From Cycas panzhihuaensis (taxonomy: Eukaryota; Cycadophyta): 64,000 bases of DNA. The notes beneath the pieces are model-generated. The model ran no database searches. It saw nothing but the letters and a program-made list of their open reading frames with translations, and was not told the DNA's origin. How positions within the stretch are numbered: the first letter of the stretch is position 1; each line of letters starts with the position of its first letter. Location of the stretch: positions 136,841,741-136,905,740 of the forward strand of contig CM041465.1 in NCBI GenBank assembly GCA_023213395.1. The letters are read 5' to 3'. Below, piece by piece: positions 57,135-64,000 of this stretch. A program made the position numbers and the translations under genes.

Positions 57135-58108
57135 ACTAATATGGACAGTGTCCCATTTTTCTGTAGTTATAATAGACATAGAATGCTTTGCAATTGCTTG
57201 AGACGTGACCTAGCTTCCTACAATTAAAGCAACCTCTCGAATCCCGTGGAGGATTGGACCTTGCTCAGCCTCTTCCTTCTACCCATCGCCCTCTGGAATC
57301 GGTTGGTGTCCTGCCACATGCTAGAAGAGACGTGACCTAGCTTCCCACAATTAAAGCAACCTCTTGAATCCTGTGGAGGATTGGACCTTGCTCTGCCTCT
57401 TCCTTCTACCCATCGCCCTTTGGTATCGGTTGGTGTCTTGCCACATGCTAGAGGATTATACTGTCCTATTCCTCGCCTCCCAATTTAAGCTTGGAAATAA
57501 GTTTTTCTATCTCCAAATCTTTTTCATATCTCTTGTTCCTTTGTTCTTGACTCAACATATGAATTGTAAGAGCATCAAAGGTCATTGTTGCGGTTTGTCC
57601 TCTTTTTGTCAACATGTTGACCATGTTGTCGTATGATTTAGGTAGTTTGTTCAACAAAAGATGGACAAGTTCTGTGTGAGTTATTTTGTCACCTACTAAA
57701 AGAAGATTATTTTTAACAGTGGTCAACTTAGCAATGAAGTTTATAATTGGCAGACTTTCTTTCATTCTGAGTTTGTAAAGCTCTTCTCTAAGAGCAATTA
57801 TCTTAGCCTCATCTTTCCAACTAAACATTGACAATACTATTTTCGAAATTTCAGAGGACTTCTCAATGCCATCTACATAAGTCAGGAGAGAATATGAAAT
57901 TGAGAGCTTGAGGATGACTATTAGCATGATTATTTCTTTCTTACCAATTCAACAGATCTACAATGTCTGTAGGTTCTGTTTTTTCTCCAATTGCAATTTT
58001 CCAGGCATGTTTGGCTCTCAAAAGTCCTTTGATTTTAATTTTCCATAGGCTGAAATTGGTTTCAGTCAGTTTGTTTGCTTTAGGAAGGGCTACAATTGAC
58101 GAGGCCAT
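57135..58108 (-). pseudogene. Element K gag with duplicated knuckle region
   Basis: It starts at the Met of MASSIVALPKANKL (58108). The UBN2-like domain covers 57466-57927 (ELYKLRMKESLPIINFI, LLLNKLPKSYDNM). A CCHC knuckle CFNCRKLGHVSSNC near 57195-57236 is intact, and the second is eroded (VYYNYRKMGHCPY). The segment 57201-57454 is two copies of a 127-bp unit, so the knuckle-coding part appears twice; 127 is not a multiple of three, so it shifts the frame. Protease continues beyond O at 45630. Confidence 0.83.
57201..57454. repeat. Tandem duplication, 2 x 127 bp, in K gag
   Basis: Copy 1 is 57201-57327, copy 2 is 57328-57454. Both begin agacgtgacctagcttcc and run through catcgccct and gccacatgctag. 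They differ at about ten positions, so the duplication is not recent. Confidence 0.9.
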
Positions 58109-58861
58109 GTTGATTTTGTTTATTGCAGAGAGAAAAGACAGAGATTCTAAGATTCAGGGCCGTATGACTGTACTATGTACGAAAAAGTACATAATTTTGC
58201 TGTTGTACAGATTTCAGGAAAGGGTGGTCAAACAGAAAGCTATCGAGACGAGGATCTCAGATCTGAAGTTATTTTTTCAAAGTATTGTCTTGTTTGATCA
58301 AAAACAATGAAAGAAACCCTAACTGACGACTAGGGTTTAGAAGAGAAAATGCTTCAAACAAAAAAAAAAATCTCTCGAGATAGGCTTCGAATTTGGTCTT
58401 GAAAGAATCATAATGACAAGAAGATCAATTTGACACAGGTATTACCCAGAAATTTGCAGTGAAATTGAAGAGATCTGCAAAAAACTTCTCAAACTCGTGC
58501 CCTTCGAAAAGCAACCAGAACTCGATCAAAACATGCTCAAATGCAATCATGCCCTTGGAGAGAAATGCCGACCTTGCTTCTGTGACTCTACTGGTAAATT
58601 TTGAAGAGAATCCTAGTACTTTGATTTTTCACAGCCTGTATAGCCTGTACAGAATCCGTACATAGTCAGTACCCTGGTTTTTCGTTTGCTCTGTCTCTGG
58701 ATTGCTTTAAAATTGATTCACCCTTTAATTTGCTTATTAACACTCTCTGTTAGAGATTTAGTCCACTAGACTGATTTTGTATGGTTCGTCTGAGGAACTC
58801 TATTGACCTCCTTGTCAAAATTTAGACAATGATTTATTTTCCAACTGGACAACTTCTTCTT
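58109..58861 (-). other. Element K leader
   Basis: Between gag Met and primer site. It is rich in cgtac words (for example ccgtacatagtcagtaccc near 58647-58665). It has no long ORF on the element strand; plus-strand ORFs at 57963-58310 and 58459-58665 are judged shadows. A 10-base A run is at 58361-58370. Confidence 0.55.
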
Positions 58862-58873
58862 GTTTTAATACCA

Positions 58874-58915
58874 TGTAAAAGGTTTTTAAATCATTGATTA
58901 TTAATGAGGGAAAAC
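58874..58915 (-). repeat. Element K 5' LTR fragment
   Basis: The first 42 bp of K's other LTR (TGTAAAAGGTTTTTAAATC...AAAAC), cut by element L. The remainder must lie beyond the window. The aaaac at 58911-58915 should be one copy of the L target duplication. On the element strand it is next to the primer site at 58862-58873 (TGGTATTAAAAC, degenerate). Confidence 0.85.
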
Positions 58916-59469
58916 TGTTAAACCTTATGTTTACATGTTAAGATATTGTACTTTAATTTTTATGTAATATGTGTACTTTTTGTTTTAGGGGTGACTTATC
59001 ATTTAAGTGATAAAGTGCACACCCACATTCTTTCTAGTGACACAACGTTGTCACTAAAGGGTCAAATGGACCCTCATGTATTTTTGCTCACATGAGAGCC
59101 CAAAAGGACACATGTCCAACATGCAAGGCATGTATCTTGGATGTTTGACACTTGTCAAACATCCAAGGCCTTAAGTCTCTCATCTCACTCTATATAATGA
59201 GGCCTCTTCTTATTGTCTCATAAGAGAGTTGGAGCTGTATTGTTATCTTTGCCGGTTGCTAATCAAACTGTTCATTCTTTGGAGGTTGGACCATTTCCAA
59301 CTCCACATATTGGGTATCATTTTCTCTTGCTCCTTCATTTATGTTTTGTCTCTTTGCTTTCTCTTTAGCTTGAGAATATTATACTTGTTAGTGTTTTATG
59401 CTTCTAGAACTAGAGTGATCCTAGTTTCTAGATCTTGGGACTGTTGAGGCCATCTAGCCTCTTTTCACA
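58916..59469 (+). repeat. Element L 5' LTR (554 bp)
   Basis: TGTTAAACC...CTTTTCACA. Intact 32-bp palindrome at 59136-59167. The TTATCACTTAAGTGATAA palindrome has one change (ttatcatttaag). The patch that differs between the F LTRs here reads gttggagctgtattgttat. TATA box near 59190-59200. Confidence 0.94.
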
Positions 59470-59471
59470 TT

Positions 59472-59483
59472 TGGTATCAGAGC
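59472..59483 (+). other. Element L primer-binding site
   Basis: TGGTATCAGAGC, two bases from the LTR; perfect initiator tRNA-Met match. Confidence 0.9.
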
Positions 59484-60042
59484 AAGAGGAGACTAGCTCC
59501 CTCTGTTCTGGTTTGCAGCTCCTCAAGGAGATTTGAAGAAAGCTACAAACCCTTAGTGACGACCTTTGCACTCTGAAGGCGATCCAAGGTTTGTTTTGAA
59601 GAGTTTTTTTACAGGTTCAAGCATTTGGAGCTACATTTGCAGGCTGGAGCAAGTACATTTCAAATCTGAAAAATTTTCAGACTTTTATCAAGAGTGCAAC
59701 ACTCACTGTTTTCCAAAAACAATGATTTTCTCTAATTTTTTCTTTAGAAAAAATTAATTTTTTGTAAATTCAAGGCAGATCTCAGGAGTTACATGTGTTT
59801 TTTGACTGAAAATCAGTTTTTAATCACTCCATTCAGACAACACTTCATTTACAAAGATTCCTGACTATTCTGGGCCATTTTTTAAACTTGTAGAGCAATT
59901 TTCTTGATAAAAATTGGTCATTTCTTCTTGTTCCTACTAGTTGCTCTCTATCTAATCTTTACTGCAGACTTCTGGAGGTATAACAAAGACTGCGTGGGTC
60001 CCATGGAGCTATTCAAGTGACTGTACGTTACTCTCAGGGCCG

Positions 60043-60593
60043 TGTGAAAAGAGGCTAGATGGCCTCAACAGTCCCAAGATCTAAAAACTAGGATCACTCT
60101 AGTTCTAGTTGCAGAAATACAAACAAGTATAATAATCTCAAGGAAAATACAGAGGAAAGAGACAAAGCACAAATGAAGGAGCAAGAGAAAATGATACCTA
60201 ATATGTGGAGTTGGAATTGGTCCAACCTCCAAAGAATCAACAGTTTGATTAGCAAGCCGACATAACTGTCTGACTCCAACTCTCTTATGAGACAATGAGG
60301 AGAGGTCTCATTATATAGAGTGAAATGAGAGACCTAAGGCCTTAGATGTTTGACAAGTGTCAAACATCCAAGATACATGCCTTGCATGTAGGACATGTGT
60401 CCTTTTGGGCTCTCATGTGAGCAAAAATGCATGAGAGTCCATTTGACACTTTAATGACAACGTTGTGTTACTAGAAAGAATGTGGGTGTGCACTTTATCA
60501 CTTAAGTGATAAGTCACCCCTAAAGTACAAAAGTACACATATTACATAAAAATTAAAGTACATAATCTTAACATGTAAACATAAAGTTTAACA
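60043..60593 (-). repeat. Element M 3' LTR (551 bp)
   Basis: TGTGAAAAGAGGC...AAAGTTTAACA. The palindrome at 60340-60371 has one mismatch (cttagatg). The patch near 60261-60280 is the complement of gttggagtcagacagttatg, the F 5' LTR type. It is followed by cccccctttttg, the polypurine tract on the element strand. Confidence 0.94.
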
Positions 60594-60801
60594 CCCCCCT
60601 TTTTGTTTACAATGTTAAGTCAGACACCAAGACCATCTCTAAATTTTACAAACTTCTCTCTACCAAGAGGCTTGGTAAAGATGTTTCTTTATGCCTCCTC
60701 TGTGAGTGCATCTTTGGAGGTTGATCTCACCATTCTGCACATGCTCTCTGATGAAGTGGTGGTGAACCTCGATGTCCGCGCATGAAAGACTGGATTCTTA
60801 G

Positions 60802-62070
60802 CTAACTTGAGCACACTTTGATTGTCGCAATGTATCCTGGTGGGGTGACCCTGCTCAAGTCCAAGTTCCCCAAGAATCCGTCATAGCCAGATAGTCTCAC
60901 AAGGCTGCAGACTTTGTACTCTGCTTCGGTGGAGGACAAGGTAACATTGGGTTGCTTCTTGCAACTCCACGAAACAACTACTGAACCAAGGGAAAAACAG
61001 TATCCCGAGGTTGATCTTCTGCTAGCTTGGCAACCTGCCCAATCGTAATCTGAGAACCCCTCCAGAGTGAAGTTCTCATTGTGTGCATACTCAAGGCCAT
61101 GCTGCAATGTGCCTTTGATGTACTTAAGTATGTGTTTGGCTGCAATACAGTGTATTTGATCGGGTTGAGACATGTAACGTGAGTAAATCCCAATTGCAAA
61201 TGAAATGTCCGGTCGAGTGTTGGTGAGATAAATGAGGCTCCCAATCAACTGCCGGTAAAGTGTGGGATCTGCAGGTGCAACTTCCTCATTGAGAGTAAGC
61301 TTAGATCCATTCTCCATAGGTGTAGGCGTTGTTTTGCAGTCGTGCATCCTGAACCTCTGCAAAATGTCCTAAGAATATTTCGCTTGGGAAATGAAGATCT
61401 GACTGGTACATTGCCATATCTCAAAGCCTGAAAAATAATGGAGAAGTCCAAGATCTGTTATCTCGAAACTTCTCTTCAAATCATCTTGGAGAATGTGAAT
61501 CATGTTAGTGTCACTACCCGTGATCACTAAGTCATCTACATACAAGGCAACAAAAATTACATGGTTCTTTTCATTTTTTATATATAGAGTAGGATTTGAA
61601 GTAGATCGATGAAATCCATGTCTCAAGAAATAGTCATCGATCTTTGAGTACCATGCCCTTGGAGCTTGCTTCAAGCCATATAACGTCTTTTTTAGGCGAT
61701 ATACAAAATGCTCCTTGCCTTGTACTTTGTATCCGGGAGGTTGCTCCAAATACACCTCCTCTTGAAGATCGCCATTGAGAAAGGCGCTCTTCACGTCCAT
61801 CTGATAAACAGGCCATTTGCATTGAGCAGCTAAGGCCAAGATGAGTTTGATGGTGTTCATGTTCGCCACTGGTGCAAAAGTTTCCTCATAGTCTATGCCT
61901 TCTTTTTGTTTAAATCCTTTTGCCACAAGGCAGGCCTTTTGCCTTTTAAGTGAACCATCAGAATGGAATTTGGTTTTGTAGACCCATTTGCAACTGATTG
62001 CCTGTTTGTGTTTAGGCAATTCAACCAAATTAGTACCATTCTTTTCAATAGAATGGATTTCTTCATCCAT
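60802..62070 (-). pseudogene. Element M reverse transcriptase and RNase H
   Basis: The 233-codon stretch 61369-62070 holds RT from KNGTNLVELP (one codon lost against KNGTWDLVELP) through [29 protein letters not shown] and YVDD (61531-61542). A stop near 61370 separates it from 60802-61362, which holds the RT end and RNase H (GFSDYDWAG, STSGYCFSLGS, SSTEAEYK). The remaining RNase H (60612-60800) is frame-broken. Confidence 0.9.
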
Positions 62071-63383
62071 GGCAGCCTTTCAATTTTCATTTTTAGAAGC
62101 CTCCTCAAAAGTGGAAGGCTCATCAACACAAAGCACTTCAGCCATAAGTGCATAATTGGTTTGCTGCCAATATTTAGATGGACGTTTTCCTTCAATGATG
62201 TAACCGTCCTGAACTGTTTGTGTGTACCATTTGGGTAACTTTTGAATCGAAGTTACTTGAACCTCAAGATCTTCTGGTTTGAGTGGTTGGTCAACAGAAG
62301 ATGTGCTTGGATCAAGTAGAGCCAATTCAATTGAAGTAGACGGTCCAGCAGGTGGAGATGATGTAGATGGTGTAGAAGATTGAGAGGGAAGGAAGGCCTC
62401 AACAATCTTCTTGCCTTTGTCAATAGGAGGTTGCATATACGCTGTTTGCACCTCCCTGTGATCTTCTTCAACAAAGATGACATCTCTTGAGAGATGCATT
62501 TTCTTCCCTATGGGATCATACAACTTGTAGGCTTTGCTGTGAATGGCATATCCTACAAAGATGCATTCCAAACTATGCTTGTCTAATTTCTTCCTTTGTT
62601 GATCGGGAATGTGCATATAAGTGGTGCACCCAAAAGTCTTCAAATGGTTGACAGTAGGCTTTTTGCCAGACCATGCCTCCTCGGGTGTCATGTTGGTGGC
62701 TAGCGTAGTAGGGCTGCGATTGGCCACATAGGCATTGTGTGAAATGCTTACACTTGATGGCTCGAGTGAGTCCTTGTGCATGCATCATAGCTTTGGCTTT
62801 ATTGGCCAAAGTTCTGTTCATCCGTTCGGAGACTCCATTTTGTTGAAGAGTGTGAGGTATCGTCAGTTGTCTCCAAATGCCGTTATCCTTGCAGTATTGG
62901 GTGAATTCATTTGATGTAAATTCACCTCCATTGTCTGTCCTTAATGTTTTGATTGAATGGCCAGACTCATTTTCCACTTCAAGCTTGAATTCTTTGAACT
63001 TGGAAAATGTTTTAGATTTGTGTTTGATGAAATAGACCCAAACTTTGTGAGAAAAGTCATCAATGAAGGAGATGTAATCCAAAGCTCCTCCAAAAGATGA
63101 TGTGGACATAGGTCCATACAAATCCGAATGTACTAGCTGTAGAGGATGTGATGCATGCCACGCTTTGCCTTTAGGGAAAGGCAAGCGGTGCTGAGTTCCC
63201 ATAATGCACGCTTCGCAAAGACATTTCGTTCCATAAATCTTAGGAAGCCCATGTACCATGTTCTTGTTGATCATCTGCCTCAAATTGTCTAAGCTTAAAT
63301 GGCCTAGACGTTGATGCCAAAGTTGCATCTTGGACAAGTAAGGAGTGACAAAGGAACCAGAGTAAGCAGAATCAAGTGTTATA
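62071..63383 (-). pseudogene. Element M integrase and linker
   Basis: The 254-codon stretch 62573-63337 has HHCC (LWHQRLGHLSLDN, CLCEACIMG), first Asp VHSDLYGP, intact HKVWVYF, second Asp RTDNGGEFTS and Glu NGVSERMNRT. A frameshift near 62700-62780 leads to 62080-62781 (MTPEEAWSGKKPTVNHLKTFG, VGYAIHSKAYKLYD, SRDVIFVEED and the Ser/Pro linker). The active-site triad is intact. Confidence 0.9.
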
Positions 63384-63473
63384 TGTGAAACCGCGTGAGT
63401 CGATCCGGTAGATATGACGATGGCACGCTCTCCACTACTACCTCGAGGTTTTGGTGTGATGGTAAAGTTAACA
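63384..63473 (+). repeat. TRIM 5' terminal repeat (90 bp)
   Basis: TGTGAAACC...GTTAACA. Matches 63573-63662; most differences fall in a central patch of about 25 bp. Confidence 0.9.
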
Positions 63474-63572
63474 TGGTATCAGAGCCGCGACGCGGGTTCC
63501 ATCCTCGGCCCGCCCTCTGCACGACTAATTCGTGGATGGGGGTGATAGTGGGCAAATCCCGAGGACGTGGGG

Positions 63573-63662
63573 TGTGAAACCGCGTGAGTCGGTCCGGTAG
63601 TTATGGGGGTGATATCCTCTCTACTAATGCCTCGAGGTTTTGGTATGACGGTAAAGTCAACA
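63573..63662 (+). repeat. TRIM 3' terminal repeat (90 bp)
   Basis: Partner of 63384-63473, ending GTCAACA before the target copy ttata. Confidence 0.9.
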
Positions 63663-64000
63663 TTATATTATTTGCATCCAACTTGTAGAGGCCTTGATCC
63701 TCATAGCCAACAGCTACTACTTGGTCTTCTTTGTCACTGATTATACATTTCCCGTTTTGAAACAATACGCTCATCTGTTGCTTGTCCAACTTGCTAACAG
63801 ATAGTAAATTTTTGTCCATTGAAGGTATTAAATAGGCATTGCCATCGGGAAATGAGAAGGAAGGATTTGATGAAGGAGAAAATGGAGTTATTGTGCCTAC
63901 TCCTGATATTTTGACAGATTGATTATTCCCAAAGGTCACTGATTGACCTTTGCCTTCCTTGATGTTGGTGAGGAGCTCTTCACTTCCAGTCATGTGTTGT
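63663..64000 (-). pseudogene. Element M protease end and gag-pre-integrase
   Basis: After the TRIM the frame reads YKLDANN backward into MDKNLLSVSKLDKQQMSVLF and the TGSEELLTNIKEGKGQ segment, just after the protease DSGA, which lies at or beyond the window edge. Without the TRIM and one ttata the reading would rejoin 63337. Confidence 0.88.

Larger units (their letters stand above)
40252..58915 (-). mobile_element. Element K: copia element carrying insertions N, O and L
   Basis: Minus strand. 3' LTR 40252-40451, then RNase H and RT (to 41804), N, RT start to protease (43723-45630), O, gag (57135-58108), leader, and 5' LTR from 58874, which is cut by L at 58915. All three breaks are rejoined by matching K-type protein sequence on both sides. 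The start of the right LTR (TGTAAAAGG) matches the left LTR. The element is dead: the RT active site is YVND and many stops occur. K itself lies in J. Confidence 0.92.
58916..60042 (+). mobile_element. Element L: copia 5' LTR and leader start, cut by M
   Basis: Plus strand. The LTR 58916-59469 belongs to the family of F. The primer site is 59472-59483, then about 560 bp of leader until M starts at 60043. The rest of L must lie beyond the window. It inserted in the K 5' LTR after aaaac. Confidence 0.9.
63384..63662 (+). mobile_element. TRIM: 279-bp miniature LTR element
   Basis: It has 90-bp terminal repeats (63384-63473, 63573-63662), both starting TGTGAAACCGCGTGAGTCG and ending AACA. The primer site TGGTATCAGAGCC follows the first repeat directly (63474-63486). 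A G-rich tract (gaggacgtgggg, 63561-63572) precedes the second. The target duplication ttata is perfect (63379-63383, 63663-63667). It has no coding capacity. This is the layout of TRIM/SMART elements. It is GC-richer than its surroundings. Its repeats differ at about 15 of 90 positions. Confidence 0.93.
60043..64000 (-). mobile_element. Element M: copia element inside L, 5' end outside window
   Basis: Minus strand. 3' LTR 60043-60593, RNase H, RT, integrase, and protease up to the window end. Gag and the 5' LTR lie beyond 64000, so its target duplication (candidate ggccg, 60038-60042) is untested. A TRIM of 279 bp is inserted in the coding region at 63384. Proteins are closest to those of E and F. 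Confidence 0.93.

Noticed and set aside
57963-58310. 115-codon plus-strand ORF opposite K gag start and leader
   Set aside because: Antisense shadow of the gag region; the minus strand carries clear gag sequence.
63384-63662. Cassandra-type TRIM with 5S rRNA sequence
   Set aside because: The 90-bp ends are too short and no 5S promoter boxes could be seen.

Overview
The window looks like repeat-saturated intergenic DNA from a land plant with a large, retrotransposon-rich genome. That is an inference from plant-type Ty1/copia pol order (gag, protease, integrase, RT, RNase H), primer sites matching the plant initiator methionine tRNA (TGGTATCAGAGC), UBN2-type gag, and LTR elements nested in LTR elements. 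I recognise no intact host gene, rRNA, tRNA gene or CRISPR array. The species and the exact copia lineages cannot be named from this sequence alone.

Layout. 1-4151: end of a plus-strand copia element (A). 4152-5990: minus-strand Ty3/gypsy gag-protease remnant (B). 5991-7560: unassigned AT-rich DNA. 7563-37301: a minus-strand gypsy-type gag-protease relic (H), split by two insertions. These are copia element C (9051-14045) and copia element G (14451-37157, target duplication tgggt). G is split by element E (14998-30139, duplication ttaac), and E by the opposite-strand element F (21330-28723, duplication aacgg). G, E, F and the later L and M belong to one family with ~550-bp palindrome-bearing LTRs and ~2-kb leaders.

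37302-38670: mostly unassigned. 38773-40251: gag-only element J, entered by copia element K (40252-58915 and beyond). K holds N (41805-43722, a deletion derivative), O (45631-57134, a copia lacking RT) and L (58916 onward) in its right LTR. O holds I (51088-56071, a gag-only LTR element with a perfect tgtac duplication). L holds M (60043 onward), and M holds a 279-bp TRIM (63384-63662, duplication ttata).

No element appears able to move by itself: all coding regions carry stops, frameshifts or deletions. The LTRs, primer sites, polypurine tracts and leaders are better preserved than the proteins, as expected for copies mobilised in trans. The observations most worth following up are the symmetric paired change inside an LTR palindrome, the mosaic LTRs of F, the repeated 19-nt motif of the long leaders, and the gag-only family I/J with its acidic tail.
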